From assembly GCA_900542195.1 (NCBI GenBank), contig UQNA01000013.1:1-48058 (forward strand): DNA of 48,058 nt. Direction: 5' to 3'. Below are positions 32,729 to 42,549 of the stretch, piece by piece (positions within the stretch are counted from its first letter, which is position 1; the number at the start of each line of letters is the position of its first letter). The notes under the pieces were generated by a model that had not been told where the DNA came from, searched no databases, and worked only from the letters and a program-made list of their open reading frames with translations. The stretch is from an uncultured Sutterella sp. Lineage in GTDB: Bacteria > Pseudomonadota > Gammaproteobacteria > Burkholderiales > Burkholderiaceae_F. The position numbers and the translations under genes are program-made.

Positions 32729-33436
32729 ATGATTATGAATCAAGCCACCAATAATCTGACCGCTATTGTGGTTGCGGCAGGAGTCGGCTCCCGCATGGGA
32801 GATAAGTCTCCTAAACAATATAAAAAAATCGGCACCAAGACGATGCTGGAACTATCAATCGATGCATTATTGGCTGAACCGAGAATTACACGGGTTATCG
32901 TTGTGGTATCCCCATCCGATATGCTTGCGCAGTCATTGAACTTCGACAACGATGCCGTGACGGTTGCCCGAGTGGGCGGTTTGACACGAGCTTCAAGTGT
33001 TCAAAACGGATTGTCTTATGCCGCATTCACCTCGAATGATTGGGTCCTCGTCCATGATGCCGCGCGCCCTTGCCTGCTCGCTTCCGACGTCTCAAAACTC
33101 ATCGACACCTGCATTGAAAATGATAAGGGAGGTCTTCTCGCTGTTCGCATCAACGATACTTTAAAGAAGGAGTCCGACAACGGAACAGCTTCTCATACAG
33201 TCCCTAGAGACGGATTATGGGCTGCTCAAACTCCTCAGATGTTCAAGGCATTTGACCTAATAGATGCACTGGAGAAAGCTGGGGAAAGCGTCACCGATGA
33301 AGCAAGTGCGATGGAAAAAGCCGGTTGCTCTCCTCTCTTGGTGGAAGGCACGGAAACCAACATCAAAGTTACAAGACCTACAGATCTTTGGCTTGCCGAA
33401 GCGATTCTCTATACAAGAAATAAAGGACTGAAATGA
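32729..33436 (+). CDS. ispD: 2-C-methyl-D-erythritol 4-phosphate cytidylyltransferase
   Basis: 235 residues from ATG 32729 (ATG 32735 is equally possible; no clear ribosome site decides). Nucleotide-binding AIVVAAGVGSRMG with K in SPKQYKKIG, WVLVHDAARPCL, AAQTPQMF, VTDEASAMEKAG and the substrate motif VEGTETNIKVTRPTDL are all present. It makes CDP-ME from MEP and CTP, the third MEP-pathway step. It overlaps ispF by four bases. Confidence 0.96.
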   Translation: MIMNQATNNLTAIVVAAGVGSRMGDKSPKQYKKIGTKTMLELSIDALLAEPRITRVIVVVSPSDMLAQSLNFDNDAVTVARVGGLTRASSVQNGLSYAAFTSNDWVLVHDAARPCLLASDVSKLIDTCIENDKGGLLAVRINDTLKKESDNGTASHTVPRDGLWAAQTPQMFKAFDLIDALEKAGESVTDEASAMEKAGCSPLLVEGTETNIKVTRPTDLWLAEAILYTRNKGLK

Positions 33437-33918
33437 CAGTTAATTTAAGAGTGGGACAAGGCTACGACGTCCATAAACTCGTCGAAGGAAGAAAATTTAT
33501 CCTCGGCGGCGTAGAAATTCCTCATGACAAAGGATTGCTCGGCCATTCTGACGCTGACGTTCTTTTGCATGCCATCACAGATGCGGTCTTAGGTGCGGCC
33601 GCCTTGGGAGACATCGGAAGACATTTCCCCGATACTGATGACAAATACAAAGGAGCCGATAGCGAATGGCTCTTAGCCGAGGCTATGCAGAAGGTTCGTG
33701 ATAAAGGGTACAAACTCGTCAATCTGGACAGTACGGTCATTGCACAAAAACCTAAACTCTCCCCTTATATCAACGAAATTTGCATGAACCTGGCTAACAT
33801 TCTGCAGATCGATGTAGATTGCGTCAATGTCAAAGCCAAGACAAATGAAAAATTAGGTTTTGAAGGTCAGGAACTGGGCGTAGTCGCCCAAGCTGTTGTA
33901 TTGCTTGAAAAAGCTTAA
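33433..33918 (+). CDS. ispF: 2-C-methyl-D-erythritol 2,4-cyclodiphosphate synthase
   Basis: 161 residues. GQGYDVHKL and LLGHSDADVLLHAITDA supply the zinc-binding Asp/His residues, GDIGRHFPDTD the substrate loop, and the C-terminal KTNEKLGFEGQELG the cytidine contact. It cyclises CDP-ME phosphate. The start ATGA overlaps the ispD stop; its end overlaps the convergent kinase gene by four bases. Confidence 0.97.
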   Translation: MTVNLRVGQGYDVHKLVEGRKFILGGVEIPHDKGLLGHSDADVLLHAITDAVLGAAALGDIGRHFPDTDDKYKGADSEWLLAEAMQKVRDKGYKLVNLDSTVIAQKPKLSPYINEICMNLANILQIDVDCVNVKAKTNEKLGFEGQELGVVAQAVVLLEKA

Positions 33919-35324
33919 GACTTCTGTTTTTCCGGCTTCAGCGCGCGGTTGATAAGGCTAGTGGCTACCAGCGGAATACTGACATGAATGCTTAAGCCGT
34001 TCGGAATATTCTGAGACAAGCGCACTGAACCGCCGGCAGCTCTCGCTGCTCTTTCAACAATTGACAAACCGAGCCCTGATCCGGTCGTGTTGCCGCGAGC
34101 TTGGTCTCCCCTTTCAAACGGGCGAAGAACTCTTTCAAACTGTTCTTCCGGCAAACCGGGACCGTCATCGGAAACCGTTAATTCCGCCAAGTTTCTCTTC
34201 TTGTTGTGCTTAAGAGAAATATTCAAGCGCAAAATGCCGTCCGTGCTTCTGCCGTACTTACCGGCATTAACGATAAGATTCTGAACGGCTCGGGAAATGT
34301 CCGTCGGATTAGCGCGAATTTCAAGGTTCGGATCCACCTCTTCAGTAAGCTGAACGTCCTCGGAGCTTTCCATACGGCTCGAAGCGATAGCATCGAGAAC
34401 CGTCTGAGAAAAGTTAACCACCTCAAGAGGCTGTTCACCTTCCCGCACATAAGCCATAAACTGCTTAACGATGTTTTCCATCTGGTCCAAATCTGAACAC
34501 ATCGCATCGCGGGTTTCTTCCGATAATGGGGCTAATTCAACTTCCAGTCTTAAGCGCGTGATAGGCGTTCTGAGGTCATGGCTAACGCCTGCAAGCAAGA
34601 CCTCACGGTCATTGGCCAGCCGTTTCAGGTCCTGCACCATCACATTAAAGCTTTCGTTAACTTCCTGAATTTCTTTAGGGCCGTCAATCGGCAGAGGTGC
34701 GGGTGCCCTTCCTCGCCCTAGTTCTCGGGCAAATCGGGCAAGACGTTCTAACGGTTCGATAATTCTGCTGGTCAATAAGACCGTAAACAAAGTCACGACA
34801 AAGAGCATGCCGATAAACCAGAAAATCCAGTTCTGACCTAATCGTTCCGGATTGATGTCTTTTTCAGTTCTAAGCCAGTATTCGTCACCGTCAATGGAAA
34901 AACTTACCCAAAGACCGGGCATGCCGTTGATGCTCGAGGCAAGTTTTGTTTTAGCACCAAGCTGTTGGGTGACAAATTCTTCGACCATCGCATTTACCCG
35001 ATCACTAGGTAACGGCCGAACAATATCTCTGCTCTCTTTAGGAAGGATGACTAGACCTTCTCGTTGGGCTAAAGCCATGATCAGGTCGAATCGGTAACTC
35101 GTATCGGAGCTGATCAGAGCATAGCGGGTCAAGGTAGTGATCGATGTAATCCTTTGGGAAATACCTCTTGCCCGCGGCTCTTCATCCATCACGGATAAAA
35201 CGTAGAGCCACGCCCCGATACTTGTTACCACAAGAATCAACAGCATCCCGAACGTTCTCCAAAATAGGCCCGAAGACCTAACGGGAGTACGCTGTTGAGA
35301 ATCTGAATGCTGCTGTTCTTCCAT
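33915..35324 (-). CDS. EnvZ-like (RisS-type) sensor histidine kinase
   Basis: 469 residues: membrane helices at about 24-46 and 166-186 flank a periplasmic sensor part of about 120 residues. A HAMP segment (about 187-240, IIEPLERLARFARELGRG) leads to H249 in LLAGVSHDLRTPITRLRLEVE. N-box RAVQNLIVNAGKYG, G1 DDGPGLPE and G2 GSGLGLSIVERAA are intact. It partners the OmpR-like regulator 12 bases upstream. In Burkholderiales such pairs (RisAS, EnvZ/OmpR) answer osmotic, pH or host cues (family knowledge). Confidence 0.93.
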   Translation of the reverse strand: MEEQQHSDSQQRTPVRSSGLFWRTFGMLLILVVTSIGAWLYVLSVMDEEPRARGISQRITSITTLTRYALISSDTSYRFDLIMALAQREGLVILPKESRDIVRPLPSDRVNAMVEEFVTQQLGAKTKLASSINGMPGLWVSFSIDGDEYWLRTEKDINPERLGQNWIFWFIGMLFVVTLFTVLLTSRIIEPLERLARFARELGRGRAPAPLPIDGPKEIQEVNESFNVMVQDLKRLANDREVLLAGVSHDLRTPITRLRLEVELAPLSEETRDAMCSDLDQMENIVKQFMAYVREGEQPLEVVNFSQTVLDAIASSRMESSEDVQLTEEVDPNLEIRANPTDISRAVQNLIVNAGKYGRSTDGILRLNISLKHNKKRNLAELTVSDDGPGLPEEQFERVLRPFERGDQARGNTTGSGLGLSIVERAARAAGGSVRLSQNIPNGLSIHVSIPLVATSLINRALKPEKQKS

Positions 35325-35336
35325 AATTTAAGTTGA

Positions 35337-36110
35337 TTACTTCAGAGCTTCGCTCTTTCCATCCGGAATAAAGACGTAGCCCAAACCCCAGACAGTCTGG
35401 AGATAACGCGGATTAGAAGGATCCTCTTCGATAATCTTGCGCAAACGAGAAACCTGAACGTCCAAAGAACGGTCAAAAGCCTCGTATTCCCTTCCGCGTG
35501 CCATTTCCATCAGTTTATCTCTGGAAAGCGGAACTCTCGGATGGCGTGCGAATGTCTTCAACACGGCAAATTCACCGGTAGTCAGAGGAATTTCTTCTTC
35601 GCCTTTCTTAAGTTTACGTGTACCTAAATCTAATGTGAAATCACCGAACTGTACGACCTCATCGCCCTTGCTTGGAGATCCCGGAGCTTCAACCGGTTCG
35701 CGTCTGCGCATAATGGCATGAAGACGAGCCAGCAATTCACGCGGGTTATAGGGTTTCGGCAAGTAGTCGTCGGCACCTAATTCCAAACCCAAAATACGAT
35801 CAATGTCTTCGCCCTTAGCGGTCAGCATAAGGATCGGAGTATTGTCTTTCATGGCGCGGATGCGTCTGAGAATGGAGAAGCCGTCTTCACCCGGCATCAT
35901 GACGTCTAAGACAACGGCATCAAATCGTTCACGAAGCCATAGGCGGTTCATCTGTTGAGCATTTTCAGCAACAGTGACATGCAACCCATTGTTTACTAAA
36001 AATTGACGAAGCAAATCGCGCAAACGAGCGTCATCATCGACTACCAGAACACGCGGAGGCCTCTTCGCAATAGATAACGAATCTTTTCTTGAATTTTCCA
36101 TACCTTGCAT
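35337..36110 (-). CDS. ompR: OmpR-like (RisA-type) response regulator
   Basis: 257 residues from ATG 36110. An in-frame GTG at 36119 is disfavoured because it lies within the ribosome site AGGTGA. The receiver domain (VLVVDDDARLRDLLRQFL) has D69 in VVLDVMMPGEDG and Lys in YLPKPYNPRELL; the winged-helix DNA-binding domain ends LQTVWGLGYVFIPDG. Highly OmpR-like over the full length. First gene of the pair with the sensor kinase, and divergent from the DUF3106 gene across about 150 bases. Confidence 0.95.
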   Translation of the reverse strand: MQGMENSRKDSLSIAKRPPRVLVVDDDARLRDLLRQFLVNNGLHVTVAENAQQMNRLWLRERFDAVVLDVMMPGEDGFSILRRIRAMKDNTPILMLTAKGEDIDRILGLELGADDYLPKPYNPRELLARLHAIMRRREPVEAPGSPSKGDEVVQFGDFTLDLGTRKLKKGEEEIPLTTGEFAVLKTFARHPRVPLSRDKLMEMARGREYEAFDRSLDVQVSRLRKIIEEDPSNPRYLQTVWGLGYVFIPDGKSEALK

Positions 36111-36258
36111 ATCGATCACCTAAAAATTACTGCTTTTACAGCTTGCAACAGAATTTATGCTATTTTTTAACCCTTTTGTAAATTAGAACTTCCTTTTGGG
36201 CACAGAGTTTTATAGCATTACATATAACAATAAACAAAGAACAGAACCGAGGCTTCCT

Positions 36259-36954
36259 TTGAAAACGTTAATTGGGATATCTGTAACAGTAGTGATTATT
36301 ATGCTACCTATTGAAGCCGTAGTACAGGCACACCCTAACCAAGAACGTGTGTATCAAAATGTATCGGCCCACAATAAAGTACATAAGGGGCCGGCCTGCG
36401 CTTTTGATACCTTACCCATGGAAGAAAAGGCCGTAGCTTGGCTTGACATGTCCCCTCGCCATCGTGATTTCCATTGGAGGGCCATGAGCGCCGAGGAACG
36501 CCAGGAACTGAAAAAACATCTCCCTAACAACGCTAAGCAAGCCATGACTCATCGCTATGCGCCTAAGCATTTTTATGACGGCATGAGCGATGTTCCGACC
36601 GGTTGGCGCAAACGTTTAACTAACGAAGAAAGAATGATTCTGCGCGAGCAAATTGTTCACGCGCAAAAGAACTTAACCTCTACAAAGTCGAGAAACTCCA
36701 AGACCCCGGCTGAAGCTGAAAATGATCTTGAACTTCAAATTAAGATCCAAGAGCTCAACGAGAGGATGCACTCCGAATGCATCATGTTCTCCTTCAGTAA
36801 TTCGGTACAGACTCTTCAGGAACCGAAGGACAATTTAGCAGTTCAGCAATCCTCTGACAGAGAGCTTTCTGCTCCGAAAGACCCTGTGGAGTTATCCGCT
36901 TCTTCTGCTCAACCTGCTAGCCCAAATCAAGAAACTCCGGCCTCTCAACAGTAG
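36259..36954 (+). CDS. Secreted DUF3106-like protein
   Basis: 231 residues from TTG 36259. This start has GAGG seven bases upstream and gives a proper signal peptide (MKTLIGISVTVVIIMLPIEA); the frame is open further upstream but not peptide-like. The middle has tryptophan/serine-spaced repeats typical of DUF3106: VAWLDMSPRHRDFHWRAMSA, EERQELKKHLP and VPTGWRKRLTNEERMILRE. The tail is low-complexity, rich in Pro, Ser, Ala and Gln. Function is unknown; DUF3106 proteins are common in betaproteobacteria, often near RNA polymerase sigma or signalling genes. The start codon choice is an inference. Confidence 0.68.
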   Translation: MKTLIGISVTVVIIMLPIEAVVQAHPNQERVYQNVSAHNKVHKGPACAFDTLPMEEKAVAWLDMSPRHRDFHWRAMSAEERQELKKHLPNNAKQAMTHRYAPKHFYDGMSDVPTGWRKRLTNEERMILREQIVHAQKNLTSTKSRNSKTPAEAENDLELQIKIQELNERMHSECIMFSFSNSVQTLQEPKDNLAVQQSSDRELSAPKDPVELSASSAQPASPNQETPASQQ

Positions 36955-36983
36955 AATATGACCGTTAAATTGGACGGTTATAA

Positions 36984-37703
36984 ATGACGGATACTGCTAT
37001 CAAACTGCTTTCGATCGAATCTGCCGGAACCCTTTGTTCCGTTGCGGTCGCCGGATTTGGCAAAAATGCTTTCATCTCTTCTGAACCAGGTCAGAAACAC
37101 ACCTCTGCTATCCTTGGCATGATAAGAAATGCACTCCAAGAAGCTTCAGGCTCTTTAGATAGTTTGGATGCCATTGTTTTTGGAGCAGGCCCCGGCGCTT
37201 TTACCGGCTTGAGAGTAGCCTGCGGAATGGCTCAAGGCATCGGCTGGGCACTGGATAAAAAGCTGATTGCGGTCAACAACCTCCTTGCCTTAGCGTATAA
37301 ACAGATAAACGCACTCAAAGAAGAAGGTTCCATTCTCGTCTCTACAGATGCAAGAATGCATGAATGCTACACCGCGGTCTTTACCAAACGCGGAGAAAGA
37401 CTGGTTGAAAGTGTTCCGGCTTTTCTTTCCGCTCCGGAAGATTTAGTTCGTCATGCAGAAGAATCAAATTGCTCTGCCCTTTGCGGAAATGCTTTTGCAG
37501 CATACGCCGTCGAGGCTCCGCCCGCTCTTCAACTTCTTTCGACTGAAGACGCAAATGCAGAAATGCTGCTTGTACCGGCACTCATTGACTATGGGGAAGG
37601 CAAACTTATTACCCCTGAACAAGCGGGCCCATTGTATGTGAGAAATCACGTAGCCCAAACCATTGAAGAGCGTAAAAAATTAAAAGAAGCAAAATCTTCT
37701 TAA
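36984..37703 (+). CDS. tsaB: tRNA threonylcarbamoyladenosine biosynthesis protein TsaB
   Basis: 239 residues of the ASKHA fold: KLLSIESAGTLCSVAV at the N-terminus, QKHTSAILGMI, and the signature FGAGPGAFTGLRVACGMAQG. TsaB forms the TsaBDE complex that attaches threonylcarbamoyl to A37 of ANN-decoding tRNAs. First of the tsaB-rimI-UDG-mfd-serB run, with a weak ribosome site. Confidence 0.95.
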   Translation: MTDTAIKLLSIESAGTLCSVAVAGFGKNAFISSEPGQKHTSAILGMIRNALQEASGSLDSLDAIVFGAGPGAFTGLRVACGMAQGIGWALDKKLIAVNNLLALAYKQINALKEEGSILVSTDARMHECYTAVFTKRGERLVESVPAFLSAPEDLVRHAEESNCSALCGNAFAAYAVEAPPALQLLSTEDANAEMLLVPALIDYGEGKLITPEQAGPLYVRNHVAQTIEERKKLKEAKSS

Positions 37704-37719
37704 CCTTCTGCAGCGACAC

Positions 37720-38184
37720 ATGACGTCTTACAGAATAACTCTCATGACCGAAGCTCTCCTTCCGGAAACGGAAGCCATTGACAAGGCTCTGTTCCCGCAA
37801 GACTTTTGGACGGAAAAGAGCTTTCTCTCTTCGATGAAAGAACATCACGCTTACTGTATTGTCAGTAAAAACGGCGCCAAGGAATCAGTTGCCGGGTATA
37901 TCGTTTTTTCATCCGTCTTTGACGAAGGAGAATTGCTGCACATCGGCGTCTCTAAAGAGTTTCAGAAAAAAGGTCTTGCCGGAAGAATGCTTTCTTTCAT
38001 GAATGAATTCGGGGATGCAAATAAAATTAAAAAGTGGTTTCTCGAAGTCCGCCGATCAAACGACCCTGCCGTTGCACTCTATAAAAAATTCGGATTTAAA
38101 ACGGTTGGAACAAGAAAGAATTACTACAAAACTTCAACGGGAAGAGAAGACGCATTAATCATGGTCAAGGAGACTGCATGTTAG
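37720..38184 (+). CDS. rimI: Ribosomal protein S18 alanine N-acetyltransferase
   Basis: 154 residues, GNAT fold. GELLHIGVSKEFQKKGLAGRML is the acetyl-CoA loop, and the C-terminal FLEVRRSNDPAVALYKKFGF followed by VGTRKNYY is the RimI signature. It acetylates the N-terminus of S18 and possibly other proteins. The neighbourhood after tsaB is the common one. The next gene overlaps it by seven bases. Confidence 0.92.
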   Translation: MTSYRITLMTEALLPETEAIDKALFPQDFWTEKSFLSSMKEHHAYCIVSKNGAKESVAGYIVFSSVFDEGELLHIGVSKEFQKKGLAGRMLSFMNEFGDANKIKKWFLEVRRSNDPAVALYKKFGFKTVGTRKNYYKTSTGREDALIMVKETAC

Positions 38185-39080
38185 ATGAAAGAAAATCTGC
38201 TTTATGGCAGGCCTTAGGCCTTGGTCCGGAGTGGGTCCTCAGAGAGGAGCTTCAAGAACTCCAGCATGAACAAGCTCCGGTAAATGTCTCGACTCCTGCG
38301 CCGGCAGCCCCTGCGGCGGCAGCCCCTGCTCCGACAGTTCAGACGGCTTCACGTCAGCCATCTGCTCCTTCTGTCCGCCCTCAATCACCTGCAATGCCGG
38401 CACCCCGCGTACCGGCTCAGCCTAAAAAAGCGCCGGCTCGCAGAAAAGAAGGTAGAGGTGTAACCCCTGAAGCATTCTCCCCGGCCCGTACTGAAAAGAT
38501 TAAGAATTCTTCTTGGACAGAAATTATCTCGGAAGTTAAAAATTGCCATATTTGTGATATTTCATCGCACAGAATTTGCGCAGTGCCCGGTGAAGGAACA
38601 CCTCCGAAGGATCTTGTGCTCATCGGCGAAGCGCCGGGTGCGGAAGAAGACAGACAAGGCATTCCGTTCTGCGGCCCTTCAGGAAAGCTTCTCACGACTA
38701 TTCTTCACGCTATCGGGTTGGAAAGAGGCAACGATCTAGGCGTTCTCAATACCATCAAATGCCGCCCTCCGATGAATGCCGATCCGTCGGCTGAAGAAAT
38801 GGCTGCCTGCCGGTGCTTCTTGGAGCGTCAGCTTGAATTAATGGATCCGAAAGTTATTGTAGCGATGGGCAAGCCCGCTGCGAAATCGATTTTCGGAACA
38901 GATGAAACCCTCACCTCACGGCGCCAGAAAGTGTTTGACATGGTTATTGCCGGTAAATCCCGAAAAGTCATCGTTACTTATCACCCGGCAGCTTTGCTCC
39001 GAAATCCTTCAGATAAGAGAAAAGCATGGGTTGATTGGTGTTTGGTTCTCGATACACTGAATAAGGCACGCAATGAGTAA
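38178..39080 (+). CDS. Family 4 (Fe-S) uracil-DNA glycosylase
   Basis: 300 residues. The N-terminal third has an Ala/Pro-rich low-complexity linker (about 35-100) that separates a short N-terminal piece from the enzyme. The catalytic part opens CHICDISSHR (two cluster cysteines) and has GEAPGAEEDRQGIPFCGPSG as motif 1. NTIKCRPPMNADPS and CRCFLERQL give further cysteines, and TYHPAALLRNP is the C-terminal motif. It removes uracil from DNA in base excision repair. It overlaps rimI and mfd on both sides. Confidence 0.93.
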   Translation: MLDERKSALWQALGLGPEWVLREELQELQHEQAPVNVSTPAPAAPAAAAPAPTVQTASRQPSAPSVRPQSPAMPAPRVPAQPKKAPARRKEGRGVTPEAFSPARTEKIKNSSWTEIISEVKNCHICDISSHRICAVPGEGTPPKDLVLIGEAPGAEEDRQGIPFCGPSGKLLTTILHAIGLERGNDLGVLNTIKCRPPMNADPSAEEMAACRCFLERQLELMDPKVIVAMGKPAAKSIFGTDETLTSRRQKVFDMVIAGKSRKVIVTYHPAALLRNPSDKRKAWVDWCLVLDTLNKARNE

Positions 39081-42000
39081 AAATGAAATCAAAAAAATTC
39101 CTTTGATTGGCACCTCGCTTGCTGATATCAAACCTGAAACCAGAAAAAAAGAGGAACGGCCTAAAGGTTCTGAACTTTCTCTGTGTATCGCGCAAAACGC
39201 CCTTCTCCTGAAAGAGAAAAAAGAACTGTTGGTGGTCATCTGTGCGAATCCCGCCGATGTCATTAGACTTCAGGAGGAAATTCCTTTTTTTGACGACTCT
39301 CTCAAAGTCTTGTCCTTTCCGGATTGGGAAACCCTTCCCTATGATGTGCTGAGTCCTCATGCGGATTTAGTCGGCGAAAGACTAGAGACTCTTTATACGC
39401 TGCTAAACAGAAACAGCAAAAATCGAGATCTCGATATTCTTCTCGTCTCGGCGACTACTGCCACTCAACGTTTGGCACCCAAGCAGTTTATCGGCTCCAA
39501 CTCTTTGATGCTGAAAAAAGGTGAGAATCTAGATCCGCAAAAACTTAAATCCGAGTTGGTTCAGGCCGGCTACGAACACGTCACGCAAGTGGTCGCTCAG
39601 GGTGAATTCGCTAGCCGGGGGAGCATCCTGGATTTATATCCGATGGGTTCTAAACTGCCTTTCCGTTTAGATTTCTTTGATGATGAACTCGAACAAATTC
39701 GATATTTCGATCCCGACTCTCAAAGATCTTTGGAAGAAGTCAAGGAAATTCGGCTCTTGCCTGCGCATGAATTTCCAATGAATGATAAGACCAGAGAATT
39801 TTTCCTTTCCAATTGGCGGGAAAGATTTGAAGGTAATCCCAGCAAATACACGACATATAAAGATATTGAGAACGGAATCGCTTCTCCGGGAATAGAAAAC
39901 TATCTCCCGCTTTTCTTCGATCACACCGATACCCTTTTCGATTTTATCGGTGATTCGGCAAAGCTCATGCTTATCGGAGGAATAGAAGAAGCGATTGTCC
40001 AGTTCGACCGTGAAAACGAAGAAAGAGCAAAGTTCTTAAAAGCGGAGAATTCTCATCCGATTCTTCCTCTGAAAGAACTCTACATGACCTCTCCGGAATT
40101 TTTTGATTGCTGTAAAAAATTCCCCAGACTGTCCCTTTTCTCTTCAGATGACAATGCTCCCATCTTCGAGGCAAGCATTGCCATTCAAAGAAAAAATCAG
40201 GATCCTCTATCAGGACTGAAAGGTTTTGCTAAAACAATCCAAGAGAAAGGCGGCAAACTTCTCGTCTTGGCAAACTCTCCGGGCAGATTGGAAACCATCC
40301 ATCAGCTCTTTAAAGAATATAAATTTAAAGTTGAAATCACCAAAGATTTCAACACTTTTATTGCTTCAAAACACCAATGCTGTCTAGCGTTCGGCCCTTT
40401 ATATTCGGGCTTAAAGCTGGAGAACCCGGTTCTAGCGATTGTGTCCGAGGCCGAACTTTACGCCTACAGCGGTAAACCGATCCGAAGAACAAGAAGAAAA
40501 ACGGAAACCGAGTCCAATCTCGACATGATGATCCGAGATCTTTCGGAACTGAAAGTCGGAGATCCAATCGTTCACCTTGAACATGGGATAGGCCGTTACC
40601 GCGGACTTACTACCATAGAGACGCCTGAAGGTCCGGCAGAATTTTTGCAGATTGAATATGCAAAAGAAGCCAAGCTCTATGTTCCTATCACGCATTTGCA
40701 TCTTATTTCCCGTTATTCCGGCGCTGATCCGGAAAACGCTCCGCTTCACGCTTTAGGCAAAGGTGATTGGGAAAAAGCGAAAAAGAAAGCGGCTAAGATG
40801 GTCAGAGATACTGCCGCCGAACTTTTAAATATCTATGCTTTACGCGAGAGCCGTAAAGGTCACGCTTTTGAATACAGCCAACAAGATTACGAAGCCTTCT
40901 GCGAAGACTTTCCGTTTGAAGAAACCGAAGATCAGCTCTCTGCAATCAGAGCCGTCAAACAAGACATGGAATCCGACAAGCCGATGGATCGACTGGTCTG
41001 CGGCGACGTGGGCTTTGGTAAAACGGAAGTGGCCCTGCGAGCAGCATTTATTGCAGTAATGGGCCATAAACAAGTTGCCGTACTCTGTCCGACAACGCTT
41101 CTAGCCGAGCAGCATGCGGAAACTTTCCGAGACCGCTTTTCAAACTGGCCGGTTAAAGTCGCTGAACTCTCACGTTTCAGAAGTTCTACGGAAGTAAAGA
41201 AAGTCATTGAAGGCCTTGAAGCCGGCACCATCGATATTGTGGTCGGAACTCATAAGCTGCTTTCAGAACAAGTCAAGTTCAAAAATCTCGGTCTTGTCAT
41301 CATCGATGAAGAACATCGTTTCGGAGTCCGTCAGAAGGAACGCTTGAAAGCCATGCGCTCGGAAGTAGATATCCTGACCTTGACGGCGACACCGATTCCA
41401 AGAACCTTGTCGATGTCGCTTGAAGGAATTAGAGATTTCTCCGTGATTGCTACGGCTCCTCAAAAGCGTTTAGCTATTAAGACTTTCGTACAGAGAGAAA
41501 CCGATTCGCTTGTCAGAGAAGCTTCACTTCGCGAACTGAAACGCGGCGGTCAGGTCTACTACCTCCACAACGAAGTAGAAACGATCCAAAACCGTCTTGA
41601 TCAGCTTCAAAAACTCATTCCGGAAGCTCGTATCGGCGTAGCGCACGGCCAAATGAACGAAAGAGAGCTGGAAAAGGTGATGCGCGACTTCTACGCTCAA
41701 AGAACCAACATTCTGCTCTGCACCACGATTATTGAGACCGGTATTGACGTCCCTAACGCCAACACCATTATCATGCATCGTGCCGACAAATTCGGCTTGG
41801 CGCAGCTGCATCAGCTTCGCGGAAGAGTCGGCAGATCTCATCACCAAGCCTATGCCTACTTACTGACTCCCGGGGAGGGAGCAATTACAAAGAATGCGGC
41901 AAAACGCCTCGAAGCAATTCAGGAGATGGAAAGCTTAGGAAGCGGATTCTTCCTGGCTATGCATGACTTGGAAATCCGAGGCGCCGGAGAAATTCTTGGG

Positions 42001-42549
42001 GACAATCAATCAGGCTTGATTACCGGTGTGGGTTTTGAAGTCTATAACCAAATGTTGGAAAAGGCGGTTCTATCTCTCAAATCCGGGAAAGAACCGGATC
42101 TGGAGGCTCCTTTAGCAGCCACGACTGAAATTAACCTACATTGTCCTGCCCTGTTGCGCTCTGATTATGTTCATGACGTCCATCAACGCTTAAATTTCTA
42201 CAAGAAACTAGCTGCTGCCAAAAAACGCGAGGAAATAATTGCTATTCAGGAAGAGATTGCAGACAGATTCGGGCCGCTCACTGACGAAAGCCGTACGCTC
42301 ATCAAGACGCACTTGATCCGCATAGAAGCCAAAGATCTGGGAATCCGAAAAATTGATGCCGGTGAATCCGAGGCCATTATTACTTTTGACTCTGCAGCTC
42401 CGGTGGATCCGGCAAAGCTGTTCAGGCTCCTGCAAAGTAGTCGTTTCCTAAAAATGGCCGGACCAACTAAATTAAAATTAACGGATAAAATGGATACTGT
42501 CGATAAAAAGACAGAGAAAATCATAAAAATCTTAAAGGAACTAAAGTGA
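39073..42549 (+). CDS. mfd: Transcription-repair coupling factor
   Basis: 1158 residues, full length for the family. The N-terminal UvrB-homology module includes FPDWETLPYDVLSPH. The RNA polymerase interaction/CarD-like domain is near 500 (DPIVHLEHGIGRYRGL). The RecG-like translocase has Walker A GDVGFGKTEVALRAAF, DEEHRFG, TATPIPRTL and HQLRGRVGRSHHQAYAYL, and a C-terminal TRCF domain ends it. Mfd removes stalled RNA polymerase and recruits UvrA to damage. It overlaps the UDG gene by 8 and serB by 4 bases. Confidence 0.98.
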   Translation: MSKNEIKKIPLIGTSLADIKPETRKKEERPKGSELSLCIAQNALLLKEKKELLVVICANPADVIRLQEEIPFFDDSLKVLSFPDWETLPYDVLSPHADLVGERLETLYTLLNRNSKNRDLDILLVSATTATQRLAPKQFIGSNSLMLKKGENLDPQKLKSELVQAGYEHVTQVVAQGEFASRGSILDLYPMGSKLPFRLDFFDDELEQIRYFDPDSQRSLEEVKEIRLLPAHEFPMNDKTREFFLSNWRERFEGNPSKYTTYKDIENGIASPGIENYLPLFFDHTDTLFDFIGDSAKLMLIGGIEEAIVQFDRENEERAKFLKAENSHPILPLKELYMTSPEFFDCCKKFPRLSLFSSDDNAPIFEASIAIQRKNQDPLSGLKGFAKTIQEKGGKLLVLANSPGRLETIHQLFKEYKFKVEITKDFNTFIASKHQCCLAFGPLYSGLKLENPVLAIVSEAELYAYSGKPIRRTRRKTETESNLDMMIRDLSELKVGDPIVHLEHGIGRYRGLTTIETPEGPAEFLQIEYAKEAKLYVPITHLHLISRYSGADPENAPLHALGKGDWEKAKKKAAKMVRDTAAELLNIYALRESRKGHAFEYSQQDYEAFCEDFPFEETEDQLSAIRAVKQDMESDKPMDRLVCGDVGFGKTEVALRAAFIAVMGHKQVAVLCPTTLLAEQHAETFRDRFSNWPVKVAELSRFRSSTEVKKVIEGLEAGTIDIVVGTHKLLSEQVKFKNLGLVIIDEEHRFGVRQKERLKAMRSEVDILTLTATPIPRTLSMSLEGIRDFSVIATAPQKRLAIKTFVQRETDSLVREASLRELKRGGQVYYLHNEVETIQNRLDQLQKLIPEARIGVAHGQMNERELEKVMRDFYAQRTNILLCTTIIETGIDVPNANTIIMHRADKFGLAQLHQLRGRVGRSHHQAYAYLLTPGEGAITKNAAKRLEAIQEMESLGSGFFLAMHDLEIRGAGEILGDNQSGLITGVGFEVYNQMLEKAVLSLKSGKEPDLEAPLAATTEINLHCPALLRSDYVHDVHQRLNFYKKLAAAKKREEIIAIQEEIADRFGPLTDESRTLIKTHLIRIEAKDLGIRKIDAGESEAIITFDSAAPVDPAKLFRLLQSSRFLKMAGPTKLKLTDKMDTVDKKTEKIIKILKELK